Numbered from the stretch's first letter, positions 1 through 7,265 are shown. The stretch is DNA of 19,824 nucleotides from GCA-2729515 sp036336695 (GCA_036336695.1 JAYZFQ010000081.1:1-19824), one strand, 5' to 3'. Notes: a model not told the origin generated them from the letters alone. Numbers and translations: made by a program.

Positions 1-447
1 TCCCACGCCTTCCGCGGCGAGACCCCCCGAAACCGCGCGATGTTCGGGCCGCCCGGACGACTCTACGTCTACCGAAGCTACGGCATTCACACCTGCGCGA
101 ACGTGGTGTGCGAACCAGCGGGACGCGCAGCGGCGGTCCTCCTGCGCGCCGTGGAACCCGTGCTGGGGGCCGAGCACATGCACCGGGCCCGCGGACTCCG
201 AACCGGCACGCCCGAACGGGAACTCTCCAACGGGCCGGGCAAGCTCTGCCAGGCCCTCGGCATCACCCTGGCGGATTACGGCACCGGCCTGCTCGACGGG
301 GTCCTCTCCCTGCGTCGGCGGCGCACTTCAGACCCGGCCCCGCGGATCGCCCGCAGCCAGCGGATCGGTCTCAGCCGAGGCAAAGAACGCCGCTACCGGT
401 TCTACGTCCCCGACAGCCACTTCGTGAGTCGCACCCGACCCGGCTGA
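1..447 (+). CDS. mpg: 3-methyladenine DNA glycosylase (AAG/MPG family), 5'-truncated by window edge
   Basis: Base-excision repair enzyme that removes alkylated purines such as 3-methyladenine by hydrolysing the N-glycosidic bond. The frame is open from base 1, so the gene starts upstream of the window; 148 residues are visible against about 190-205 usual for the bacterial family. Visible family hallmarks are the segment TPRNRAMFGPPGRLYVYRSY near the start, then LLRAVEP, NGPGKLCQALGI and the C-terminal FYVPDSHFVS, all of which align with the human AAG fold core. The N-terminal block that carries the catalytic Glu (ETEAY-type motif) lies outside the window, so activity cannot be judged. It stops at TGA 445-447, 54 bp before the next gene on the same strand. 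The first ATG in view (base 40) is internal, because the residues before it also match the family. Confidence 0.93.
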   Translation, partial: SHAFRGETPRNRAMFGPPGRLYVYRSYGIHTCANVVCEPAGRAAAVLLRAVEPVLGAEHMHRARGLRTGTPERELSNGPGKLCQALGITLADYGTGLLDGVLSLRRRRTSDPAPRIARSQRIGLSRGKERRYRFYVPDSHFVSRTRPG

Positions 448-501
448 GGCCCGGATCTCGCAAGGGGCGCGCTTCCCCGCTACCAGAAGTAGACTCGAAC
501 C

Positions 502-1359
502 GTGGTCGAACTACTGCGCCCGAAACAGTGGACCAAGAACCTCCTGGTGTTCGCTGCGCCACTCTTTGCCCTGCGCCTCTTCGATCCCGGGGCCTTTACC
601 GCGGCTTGCCTGGCATTCGTCGCCTTCTGCCTGGCCTCCTCATCCTGTTACGTGGTGAACGACCTCGTGGACGTGGAGCGGGACCGGCGGCACCCGACCA
701 AGCGGAACCGGCCCATCGCTTCGGGCCGTGTTTCGCCCGGTTCCGCCTGGCTGGTGGCTGCGGCCCTGACGGTGGGCAGTCTCGCCCTGGCGTACTGGAT
801 CGGGCCGGCCCTGGGCACCGTCGTCCTGGTCTACGTCGTCATGACCCACGGCTACTCCTTCGGCGGCAAGAACATCGTCGTGCTCGACATCGTGCTGGTG
901 GCCGCGGGTTTCGTGCTGCGCGCAGTGGCCGGAGCGCTCGCCATCGACGTCCCCTACTCGGATTGGTTCGTCCTGTGCACCTTCTTCGTTGCGCTGTTCA
1001 TCGCGGCGTCCAAACGAACCGGTGAGTACCGTGCCCTCGGCGCTCGAGAAGAAACCCGGCCCGTTCTCGCGGCCTACAGCGAGGGGGCGCTCCGCGCCTT
1101 TACCCTGACCTCGATGGCGGCTGCGGTGATCAGCTACTCGCTGTGGGTCCAGGACGAACTCGCCCAGTCCGGAGGCGGCGCCTCCCTGCTGCTGCTCACG
1201 GTTCCGATCGTGGTGATCGCCTTGTTCCGTTACCACCTGCTGGTGGAGCGCGGCGAGGCAGGCGAGGCCCCGGAGGAAACCCTCCTCGCGGACCACGGCC
1301 TCCAGCTTTCCGTACTCGGCTTCCTCCTCGTTGCGCTGGCGGCGTTTTACGGGAGCTGA
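502..1359 (+). CDS. UbiA-superfamily decaprenyl-phosphate phosphoribosyltransferase-like protein
   Basis: Polytopic membrane transferase of 285 aa, closest in pattern to the mycobacterial Rv3806c type, which moves phosphoribose from PRPP to polyprenyl phosphate. Seen: N-terminal LRPKQWTKNLLVFAAPLF, the Mg-binding motif NDLVDVERDR at residues 53-62 followed by HPTKRNRPIASG (64-75), a second Asp region at D129 (LDIVLVAAGFVLRAVAG), KRTGEY at 171-176, and about eight or nine hydrophobic segments. The start is GTG 502, chosen because the LRP.QW.KN block normally sits within the first ten residues; there is no good Shine-Dalgarno. No DprE1/DprE2 epimerase genes are nearby, so use of the product for arabinan-like polymers is not supported here. 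Its last 17 codons plus stop are echoed just downstream (see the repeat entries). A different UbiA prenyl acceptor cannot be excluded. Confidence 0.85.
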   Translation: MVELLRPKQWTKNLLVFAAPLFALRLFDPGAFTAACLAFVAFCLASSSCYVVNDLVDVERDRRHPTKRNRPIASGRVSPGSAWLVAAALTVGSLALAYWIGPALGTVVLVYVVMTHGYSFGGKNIVVLDIVLVAAGFVLRAVAGALAIDVPYSDWFVLCTFFVALFIAASKRTGEYRALGAREETRPVLAAYSEGALRAFTLTSMAAAVISYSLWVQDELAQSGGGASLLLLTVPIVVIALFRYHLLVERGEAGEAPEETLLADHGLQLSVLGFLLVALAAFYGS

Positions 1360-1366
1360 ACGCGAG
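1308..1366 (+). repeat. Copy 1 of imperfect direct repeat: 3' end of the UbiA-type gene
   Basis: This is the genuine C-terminal coding end of the gene at 502-1359 and a few bases past its stop. Bases 1324-1352 (29 nt) are identical to 1397-1425; flanking bases on both sides are similar but diverged. The offset between copies is 73 bp. Confidence 0.85.
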
Positions 1367-1383
1367 CGGCGCCGCCTCGTTTC
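1362..1383 (+). terminator. Possible weak hairpin terminator after the UbiA-type gene
   Basis: Just after the stop, a GC-rich dyad CGAGCGGCGCCGCCTCG is followed directly by TTT. The outer four base pairs (CGAG/CTCG) are clean, but the core leaves little room for a loop, so this is weak evidence. It lies in the 87-bp gap between two convergent genes. Confidence 0.25.
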
Positions 1384-1439
1384 TGAGTTCGGCCTTCTCC
1401 TCGTTGCGCTGGCGGCGTTTTACGGAACCTGAGCGCCAG
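1381..1439 (+). pseudogene. Diverged duplicate of the UbiA-type gene's C-terminus (gene-tail remnant)
   Basis: Read from 1381 this stretch encodes VSEFGLLLVALAAFYGT and then TGA, against LSVLGFLLVALAAFYGS and TGA at the end of the intact gene 73 bp upstream. The 29 bases 1397-1425 match exactly. On either side the match weakens, with a mixture of synonymous and mostly conservative codon changes (Ser/Thr, Leu/Phe, Phe/Leu, Leu/Val, but also Val to Glu), and it continues for about 13 nt past the stop. There is no start codon or body for a gene, so it is a non-functional remnant. Because 73 is not a multiple of three, the copy is out of frame with the intact gene. Origin by local tandem duplication, by replacement of the gene with a divergent allele, or by assembly of two strain variants are all possible. 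Confidence 0.75.
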
Positions 1440-1446
1440 CGGATTT

Positions 1447-2331
1447 TCAGAGAGAAGCGAAGAGCGCCTCGACGAGAAGGTCTGGATCTTCCATCAGGAC
1501 GAGATGGCCCACGTCCAGTTCCCGAACTGTTCCGTCGGGCATTCGACCGGCGAACTCCTGGAAGTGCTCCAGCGGGAAGTTTCCGTGGCGCGCCCACACC
1601 ACGACGACGGACGCGCGGAGCCGGTGCGCGTCGAGCATCGGGTCGACGCTCGCCGCCTGCTCGAACACGCTGGCCTCGACTTCCGGGGGGCACTTCAGGA
1701 TCACGCCGCCCTCTGCGCACTCCGCAAGGCCTTCGGACACATAGAGATCGAGGGCACGCGGCGTCCAGGCGGCGAAAACCGACCGATCCGACCAACGCGC
1801 ACGCGCCGCCGCACGGCTCTCCCAGCGCCGGCGGCGCCTTCGCGCTCCCTCGGCCATCGGGTTCGCGCGCCCGAAGGTACGGCGAATTTCCGGGTCCGTC
1901 GGCGGAATCACCGGGTCGACGAGAATGAGGCGTTCGAAGAGGCCCGGACGGGCGAGTTCTGCCAGTGTCAGCGCGGTGCCGCCGAAGGAATGCCCAACGG
2001 CCAGCGCGATCGGACCGTGAGCTTCCGTCAGCCGCGAGGCGACGGCTGCAACGTCGCGGCCAAAGGCATCCCAGTGATACGCGTCGGGGGGACTGGGCTT
2101 CGAAGAGTCTCCATGGCCGCGGGCGTCCATGGCAAAGACGTGGAAGCGTTCCACGAGCCGCTCGGCAACGGGGGCCCAGAGCGCGGCGCAGAAACCGGTC
2201 GCGTGGTGGAGCAGCGCGGGCGGCCCGCTCCCGCCGAAGTCGAGCATGGCGATCTCCACCTCCGGATCTCCGCCGGGCAGCCGGAAACGACGCACATCCT
2301 CGAGCATGGGGTCGGGAGTCTCGCGGGCCAT
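1447..2331 (-). CDS. Alpha/beta-fold hydrolase
   Basis: Serine hydrolase of the alpha/beta fold, about 294 aa from the chosen ATG at 2331; substrate unknown. The nucleophile elbow GHSFGG places Ser115 in the classic G-x-S-x-G, the oxyanion region is LLHHATGF, the strand-4 segment MDARGHGDS is typical, and the catalytic His is His276 in DVGHLVLMEDPDLL. The usual acid after strand 7 is not obvious, since VVVWARHGNF carries no Asp there; Asp139 in LILVDP after strand 6 may serve instead, as in some family members. There is an arginine-rich patch (ARRRRRRW) in the cap region. The frame is open upstream to an ATG at 2394, but that start would overlap the divergent Nudix gene and adds low-homology residues; ATG 2307 is another option. 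It converges on the UbiA-type gene and is cytosolic, with no signal peptide. Confidence 0.85.
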   Translation of the reverse strand: MARETPDPMLEDVRRFRLPGGDPEVEIAMLDFGGSGPPALLHHATGFCAALWAPVAERLVERFHVFAMDARGHGDSSKPSPPDAYHWDAFGRDVAAVASRLTEAHGPIALAVGHSFGGTALTLAELARPGLFERLILVDPVIPPTDPEIRRTFGRANPMAEGARRRRRRWESRAAARARWSDRSVFAAWTPRALDLYVSEGLAECAEGGVILKCPPEVEASVFEQAASVDPMLDAHRLRASVVVVWARHGNFPLEHFQEFAGRMPDGTVRELDVGHLVLMEDPDLLVEALFASL

Positions 2332-2371
2332 CGGGCCACTGTCCACACCGCGGGAGCAACACGGGGTTCGG

Positions 2372-2377
2372 TATGGT
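2372..2377 (+). promoter_or_regulatory. Possible -10 box placed for leaderless expression of the Nudix gene
   Basis: TATGGT lies 6 nt before the GTG at 2384, and no Shine-Dalgarno is present. If this is the -10 element, transcription would begin at or next to the start codon. No convincing -35 box is visible. Confidence 0.2.
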
Positions 2378-2383
2378 GAGACG

Positions 2384-3016
2384 GTGCCGTCCACCCCTCA
2401 TCCCTTCGACGCCGCCCTGCGCGAACGCATGGCCCGCCACTTGTCCGGTTTCGAGCGCAGGCCACTCCCGGCCGACGACCTCCGACCCGCCGCCGTGGCG
2501 CTCACTGTGGTGACTGACGCACTGGATCGCGCCTGCTTCTTGTTGACGCGAAGAGCGGCGGCGCTGCGCGCTCACGGCGGGCAATGGGCGCTCCCCGGCG
2601 GCCGGCTCGACGAAAACGAAACCTCCATCGACGCCGCCCTGCGCGAACTCGAAGAGGAACTCGGCCTGCGACTCGGGCCGGAGAGCGTGCTCGGGAAGCT
2701 GGACGACTACGCGACGCGCTCCGGCTATCGGATCACACCCATCGTGACCTGGGCCAGCGGCAACCCGGAACTCGTGCCGAACCCCCAAGAGGTCGCCGAA
2801 GTCTATCGCGTGCCACTCGCCGAACTGGACCGCTCCGACGTGCCGCGCCTCAGGCGCATTCCGGAGAGCGACCGGCCCGTGATCTCGGTGCCGCTCCTCG
2901 GAACGCACATCCACGCACCGACCGCCGCACTGCTCTACCAGTTGCGCGAAGTCGCCATTTGGGGGCGCGAAGTGCGCGTCGCCGAACTCGAGCAACCGGT
3001 ATTCGCCTGGCGGTAG
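2384..3016 (+). CDS. Nudix hydrolase, CoA-pyrophosphatase-like (NudL/NUDT7 type)
   Basis: Hydrolyses nucleoside diphosphates linked to another moiety; likely CoA or acyl-CoA. The Nudix box G-x5-E-x7-REL-x-EE-x-GL is perfect, running from Gly73 to Leu95 with metal ligands in RELEEE (87-92). Directly before it is LLTRRAAALRAHGGQWALPGG, which resembles the LLT.R...LR.H.GQ...PGG signature associated with CoA pyrophosphatases; this supports the substrate call but does not prove it. Length is about 210 aa, usual for the family. The start is uncertain: GTG 2384 keeps the N-terminal PFDAALRERMARHLSGF helix typical of the family; ATG 2429 is an alternative. It diverges from the hydrolase gene across about 52 bp. 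A CoA-turnover role would fit the many CoA enzymes further right, but there is no operon link. Confidence 0.88.
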   Translation: MPSTPHPFDAALRERMARHLSGFERRPLPADDLRPAAVALTVVTDALDRACFLLTRRAAALRAHGGQWALPGGRLDENETSIDAALRELEEELGLRLGPESVLGKLDDYATRSGYRITPIVTWASGNPELVPNPQEVAEVYRVPLAELDRSDVPRLRRIPESDRPVISVPLLGTHIHAPTAALLYQLREVAIWGREVRVAELEQPVFAWR

Positions 3017-3083
3017 GCATCCCTTCGCGCCCCCGCTCGGCGCAGCATGCTATCAGTACCGGGTGCCGGGCCCCTCCGATGCC

Positions 3084-3182
3084 ATGAACGGCGAGTTCCA
3101 GAACGATCCCGGGACCGCGTCGCACACTCTCGGTGGAGACCTTTCGAAAGCAGCGTTCAAGAGCTCCGGAACCTCGCGGTGA
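3084..3182 (+). CDS. Possible 32-codon leader ORF overlapping the MATE gene start
   Basis: A short frame from ATG 3084 encodes MNGEFQNDPGTASHTLGGDL and 12 further residues, ending at TGA 3180-3182. That stop overlaps the GTG start of the MATE transporter (3179-3181) as GTGA, the same 4-nt arrangement used by several certain gene pairs in this window. The peptide is hydrophilic with no recognised domain, and there is no clear ribosome binding site before the ATG; an in-frame GTG at 3063 is an alternative start. In GC-rich DNA such a frame can arise by chance, so this is a suggestion only. It occupies most of the 162-bp gap 3017-3178, in which nothing else is evident. Confidence 0.2.
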   Translation: MNGEFQNDPGTASHTLGGDLSKAAFKSSGTSR

Positions 3183-4603
3183 CCGCGAACTCCACGCCTC
3201 CGGGCGGACCGATCACCGCGTTACGCCGACTGAGCCGCCGCGACCACACCCGCGGAAGCCTGCTCACCTCGCTCTTTGCCCTGGCGCTTCCGATGATCGC
3301 CACCAGCGGCCTGTTCCTGGTCTTTCAGGTGGTCGACCTGGCCTTCATCGCACAACTGGGCGATGCGCCCATGGCCTCCGTCATCATCGTGAACCAGGTC
3401 CTGCGCCAGATCGTCATGATGATGATCATGGGCTTGAGCTTCGGAAGCCAGGCGTTGATCGCGCGCGCGGTCGGCGAGGGCCGGGTCGATCGAGCCGAAC
3501 ATCTGGCGGGACAAGTGGTCTTCCTGGGCGCTGTTTTTTCGGCCGCGGTGGCCACCATCGGGCTGAGCGTTCCCGGATTCCTTTTTTCGCTCGCGGGCGC
3601 GGATCCGAGTTTCGACGTCTACGGCATCCCGTACCTGAGACTCGTGTACGCCTTCACCTTTGGCATGGCGGGCATGCAACTGTTCGCCGCCATCCTCGGC
3701 GGGGCCGGCGATACGACGACTCCCTTTCTCGTGATCACGCTCCAGGTGGCGGTCGGCATCCTTGCCGAGTGGGTCCTCATCTTCGGCCACCTGGGCGCGC
3801 CGGCCCTGGGCGTCGAAGGGGTCGCCCTCGGCATCGCCTTGGGCAACGGAATCGGCATGGTCGTCGGGATGCTCGTGCTGTTCCGGGGGCGGTCCCGCGT
3901 GCATATCCGCCGGCGCCACCTGCGACCCGATCCGGCCGCGATTCGAACGCTCCTCCAACTGTCCTGGCCGCCCGCGGTACAGATGGGCGCCCAGTCCATC
4001 GTCGTCGCCATCTTTCTCCGCCTTGCCGACGATTTTGGAGAGAGCGTGCAGACCGCCTATGCGATCGGGCTCCGTCTTGGCATGATCGTCCCGATGGTCT
4101 GCTTTCCCCTCGCCGGTGCCTGCGCCACCCTGGTCGGCCAGGCGCTCGGCTCCGGCAACGTGCCCCGGGCCTGGCAGGCACTGCGCATCGGCCTCCAGGT
4201 GCACTGCTCGATCATGTGGACACTCGCGCTCGGACTCTTTTTCTTCCGCACCCAGTTGATGCGGCTCTTGAGCGACGATCCGACAGTCGTGGAGATCGGC
4301 GCCGAATACATCCTCTACCTTTCCGGCGCAGCCTTCTTCTGGGGCTTCTATTTCGTCTTCTTCCGGTCGCTCCAGGGGGCCGGCGACATGCGCGTACCCA
4401 TGCTGATCTCGGTCGGATCCACCTTCCTGGTATCCCTCCCCCTCGCCTTCTTCCTGACCCAGTACACGGACGTCGGACGCCAGGGACTCTGGATTGCCAT
4501 TCTCGTGAGCACAGCCGTGACGACGCTGGGAACCGGCGCCCGAATCGCGAGTGGCCAGTGGACGCACCGACCGCTGGCGACGGTGGGGGGTTCCAAGCCG
4601 TGA
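3179..4603 (+). CDS. MATE-family multidrug/toxin efflux transporter
   Basis: Inner-membrane antiporter of the MATE (MatE) family, which exports organic cations, drugs or metabolites using Na+ or H+ gradients. About 474 aa with twelve hydrophobic segments in two homologous halves. Family-like stretches are LALPMIATSGLFLVFQVVDL with AQLGDAPMASVIIVNQVLRQ in the first half, AVGEGRVDRAEH after it, and LLQLSWPPAVQMGAQSIVV with VGQALGSGNVPRAWQ in the second half. The frame is open upstream to 3047, but that extension is arginine-rich and unlike any MATE N-terminus, so GTG 3179, with GGAA about 8 nt upstream, is preferred. The TGA overlaps the GTG of the HAD gene, indicating translational coupling. 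DinF- or NorM-like sub-assignment is not possible by eye; a lipid-flippase-like role is conceivable given its neighbours. Confidence 0.88.
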   Translation: MTANSTPPGGPITALRRLSRRDHTRGSLLTSLFALALPMIATSGLFLVFQVVDLAFIAQLGDAPMASVIIVNQVLRQIVMMMIMGLSFGSQALIARAVGEGRVDRAEHLAGQVVFLGAVFSAAVATIGLSVPGFLFSLAGADPSFDVYGIPYLRLVYAFTFGMAGMQLFAAILGGAGDTTTPFLVITLQVAVGILAEWVLIFGHLGAPALGVEGVALGIALGNGIGMVVGMLVLFRGRSRVHIRRRHLRPDPAAIRTLLQLSWPPAVQMGAQSIVVAIFLRLADDFGESVQTAYAIGLRLGMIVPMVCFPLAGACATLVGQALGSGNVPRAWQALRIGLQVHCSIMWTLALGLFFFRTQLMRLLSDDPTVVEIGAEYILYLSGAAFFWGFYFVFFRSLQGAGDMRVPMLISVGSTFLVSLPLAFFLTQYTDVGRQGLWIAILVSTAVTTLGTGARIASGQWTHRPLATVGGSKP

Positions 4604-5436
4604 CCACGAAACTGCTTGCCCTCGACCTCGACGGGACGCTGCTCGATCCCTACGGAAAGCTCCCCGCAACCGCCCGGGACGCCGTTGCCGACGCCCGGCG
4701 CGCCGGGCTGCTCGTCGTGGTCTGCACCGGGCGGCGCTTCCGGACTGCCCTACCCCTGCTTCGCGAACTCGAACTTACCGGTTTCGTCGTCGTGAACAAC
4801 GGCGCGGTGGTCAAAGACCTGGCGTCGGGAGCCACGCTGCACAGCGCCTACTTAGAAGCAGACGTGTACCCCGAAGCGCTCGAACTCATGCGTGCCGCCG
4901 GCAGTCCGCTCGTCTACATCGATGATTACGAGTCGGGAACCGACATCCTCATGGAACGCGGTCTTCCTCCCCATCCCTTCCAGGCGCAATATCTTCGGGA
5001 CCACGGCGGACAATGTCGGGAAGTCGACGACCTCGGTGCGACGGCCGAGCAGCGCGTGATCATGCTCAGCATGATGGCGGACGAAGGAACACTCGTCCCG
5101 CTGCGGGAAGAAGCGAACCGGGCGCTCGCCGGACGTGTCCAGACGCACATGATCTGGAACAAGAACTACGAAGGACACATCCTGGAATTCTTCTCAACCC
5201 GCTCTGGAAAATGGAACGCGCTCGAGCGAGTCGCTGCGGAGTCGGGGATCCAGGCCTCGGAGATCGCTGCGGTGGGCGACGACACGAACGACGTCTCCAT
5301 GATCCGGGGCGCGGGACTCGGAATCGCGATGGGAAACGCCGTCGACGAGGCGCGCCGGGCGGCAGACCAGGTCGTTCGAAGCAACGCAGAGGGCGGTGTC
5401 GTGGAAGCCATCCGCCGGGTCCTGCTCACCGCATGA
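4600..5436 (+). CDS. Cof-type HAD-superfamily hydrolase (phosphatase)
   Basis: Cytosolic phosphatase of the HAD superfamily, Cof/YbiV/YidA subgroup (cap type C2), typically acting on sugar phosphates or nucleotide cofactors. Motif I is LDLDGTLLD with nucleophile Asp9 and acid Asp11; motif II is the Thr of VCTGRR (residue 43); motif III is Lys204 in RSGKWNAL; motif IV is GDDTNDVSM (Asp227, Asp228, Asp231). The C2 cap spans roughly residues 85-190. Length is 278 aa, normal for the group. The start GTG 4600 overlaps the MATE stop, with a G-rich ribosome binding site GGGGGG about 10 nt upstream; its own TGA overlaps the ATG of the next gene. All catalytic residues are present. The natural substrate cannot be predicted. 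Confidence 0.92.
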   Translation: MTTKLLALDLDGTLLDPYGKLPATARDAVADARRAGLLVVVCTGRRFRTALPLLRELELTGFVVVNNGAVVKDLASGATLHSAYLEADVYPEALELMRAAGSPLVYIDDYESGTDILMERGLPPHPFQAQYLRDHGGQCREVDDLGATAEQRVIMLSMMADEGTLVPLREEANRALAGRVQTHMIWNKNYEGHILEFFSTRSGKWNALERVAAESGIQASEIAAVGDDTNDVSMIRGAGLGIAMGNAVDEARRAADQVVRSNAEGGVVEAIRRVLLTA

Positions 5437-7265
5437 ACTGGCTCGTCCGGGCAGCGCTCGTGCTGGCCGTCGCCTACGTCTACGCGCCGGTTCGAGGCTT
5501 TCCGTTCGTCGTGTTCGACGACTCGGGTTGGCTGATCGAGAACACCATCGTGAACCAGGGCTTCTCCTTCGTGGCCGTCGGGCGCGCCTTCAGCGAGACG
5601 GTGCTCGGGAACTGGGTCCCGACCACCTGGATCTCGCACATGCTCGACGTCGAGTTTTTCGGACTCGACGCCGGCGCACACCACGTGACCAACGTGCTGC
5701 TGCACGGCCTTGCCTCCCTGCTCCTCTTCGAAGCGCTGCGCCGGATGACCGAAAGCGTACTGCCGAGCGCATTCGTGGCCCTCGTGTTCGCGATCCACCC
5801 GGCGCACGTAGAATCGGTCGCTTGGATCACCGAGCGGCGAGACGTCCTCTCGGCGGTCTTCTGGATGCTCGCGCTCCTCGCCTGGAGCGCCTACACCCGG
5901 GCCGAACGCCGACACTCGGTTTGGCTCCTGCTCACCACGCTCGCGTTCACCGCCGGACTGCTGGCGAAGCCGATGGTCGTGACCCTTCCCGCCGTTCTCC
6001 TTCTCCTCGACCTGTGGCCCCTGCGCCGCAGCAAAGAAGGACCGGCACGCCTGGTGATCGAGAAGATTCCCTTCGTGGCGATCGCGGCGCTCGTCGCCCT
6101 CGCCACGTTCGCCAGCCAGAGCGGCGCTGGAGCCGTCGCCACCCTCGAAATGGTCCCGCTGGACCAGCGGTTGTCGAACATCGCGACCAGCTACGTCGCT
6201 TACCTCGGAATCACCGCGTGGCCGACGGAACTCGCCGTCTTCTACCCCTTCGTTTCGGACATCCCGCTGTGGAAGAGCGTCGGCTCGGCACTCCTGATCG
6301 CGGCCCTGACGGCGGGAGCGCTGTGGAGCAGCGCGCGGCGGCCGTGGCTCACCGTCGGCTGGCTCTGGTACCTGGTCACCCTGGTGCCCGTCATCGGATT
6401 CGTGCAGGTCGGCTCCCACGGCATGGCCGATCGCTACAGCTACCTGCCCATGATCGGCCTGAGCATGGCAGTGGCGTGGACCGGGGCAGAATTGGCGCGC
6501 CGGAGTTCCGTTGCCCGCAACCTGGTGCTGGCGATTGGAGTGATCTGGCTCGGCGGCAACCTGCTGCTCGCCCGGGCCCAGGTGTTCACCTGGAGCGACA
6601 GCGTCACGCTCTTCGAACACGCTCGGCGCGTCTCGGGGGACCACCCGATCATCCTCGTGAACCTGGGCGAGGCCTACGAAGCGGCGGGCGAGGACGCCAT
6701 CGCCATCGCGCACTACGAGACGGCGCTGGTCGACTACGCGCACGCGCCCCGCACGCGCACGCGGCTGGCAGCGCTGCTCTCCGAACGCGGACAGCTTCAA
6801 GCGGCCGCGGATCAACTCGAAGAGGCGCTTCGCCGCCACCCCGAAGAGGCGAACACCCGCCTGGAAACCGGGCGCCTGCTCCTGCGTGCGGGCCAGGCCG
6901 CGGAGGCAGCGGCTCCCCTCCGCGATGAGCGCCAGCTCTTTCCGGGCAACGCTCGCGCCGCGTTTCACCTTGCGGAGGTGGAAGCAGCCACGGGCAACCG
7001 CACCGAGGCCATCGCCTTGTTCCTCGAGGCCTGGCGCCTCGATCCCTCGCTCCCGGATGCGCCACTGCTCGACCGCAACCCCCAGGTAGCCGAAGCCATT
7101 GCCGAGGCCCTTGCGCGCCGCGACCGCCCCCGACGCGCCCTGTTCTGGACGGAGCGCGGCCTCACCCTGACGCGCCTGACAGGTCCGCCGGAAACCGAAG
7201 CGCGCCTGGCCGACGTCCTGCCCCAACGCAAAGCAGCCGCTCGTCTCCAACCGGGCAGCGACTGA
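5433..7265 (+). CDS. TMTC-like GT-C membrane glycosyltransferase with C-terminal TPR repeats
   Basis: Large inner-membrane protein (610 aa) combining a GT-C-type multispan domain with a TPR tail, the architecture of TMTC/PMT-like O-mannosyltransferase relatives. Seen: N-terminal membrane segment; first outer loop with the Asp pair FDDSGWLIEN (Asp29, Asp30), the expected metal/donor site of GT-C enzymes; GNWVPTTWISHMLDVEFFGL (59-78) and HHVTNVLLHG, both family signatures; AIHPAHVESVAWITERRD (120-137); about ten more hydrophobic segments; GSHGMADRYSYLPMIGL (327-343); then three or four TPR-like helix pairs from about residue 405 to 540. The ATG overlaps the HAD stop (ATGA), so it is co-translated with MATE and HAD. 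It presumably glycosylates a protein or lipid on the periplasmic side, using a polyprenyl-phosphate sugar; acceptor unknown. The TPRs may bind the acceptor protein. Confidence 0.85.
   Translation: MNWLVRAALVLAVAYVYAPVRGFPFVVFDDSGWLIENTIVNQGFSFVAVGRAFSETVLGNWVPTTWISHMLDVEFFGLDAGAHHVTNVLLHGLASLLLFEALRRMTESVLPSAFVALVFAIHPAHVESVAWITERRDVLSAVFWMLALLAWSAYTRAERRHSVWLLLTTLAFTAGLLAKPMVVTLPAVLLLLDLWPLRRSKEGPARLVIEKIPFVAIAALVALATFASQSGAGAVATLEMVPLDQRLSNIATSYVAYLGITAWPTELAVFYPFVSDIPLWKSVGSALLIAALTAGALWSSARRPWLTVGWLWYLVTLVPVIGFVQVGSHGMADRYSYLPMIGLSMAVAWTGAELARRSSVARNLVLAIGVIWLGGNLLLARAQVFTWSDSVTLFEHARRVSGDHPIILVNLGEAYEAAGEDAIAIAHYETALVDYAHAPRTRTRLAALLSERGQLQAAADQLEEALRRHPEEANTRLETGRLLLRAGQAAEAAAPLRDERQLFPGNARAAFHLAEVEAATGNRTEAIALFLEAWRLDPSLPDAPLLDRNPQVAEAIAEALARRDRPRRALFWTERGLTLTRLTGPPETEARLADVLPQRKAAARLQPGSD

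Noticed and set aside
2129..2383. Upstream extension of the Nudix frame
   Set aside because: It overlaps the divergent hydrolase's coding region, is Ser/Arg/Pro-rich noise, and family similarity only begins around 2384-2430.
1196..2995. Very long open frame on the minus strand (about 600 codons)
   Set aside because: It is dominated by Arg, Gly, Pro and Ala, has no recognisable domain and covers two well-supported genes (hydrolase and Nudix); an artefact of GC-rich codon bias.
3047..3178. ATG at 3047 as start of the MATE transporter
   Set aside because: It adds 44 arginine-rich residues with no counterpart in MATE proteins; GTG 3179 gives a normal length.
5166..7250. Antisense open frame of about 690 codons across the HAD/TPR genes
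   Set aside because: Composition is that of the reverse complement of a GC3-rich gene, and the plus-strand proteins have full family motifs. The same applies to antisense frames at 3221-4669, 7272-8774 and 14377-15867.
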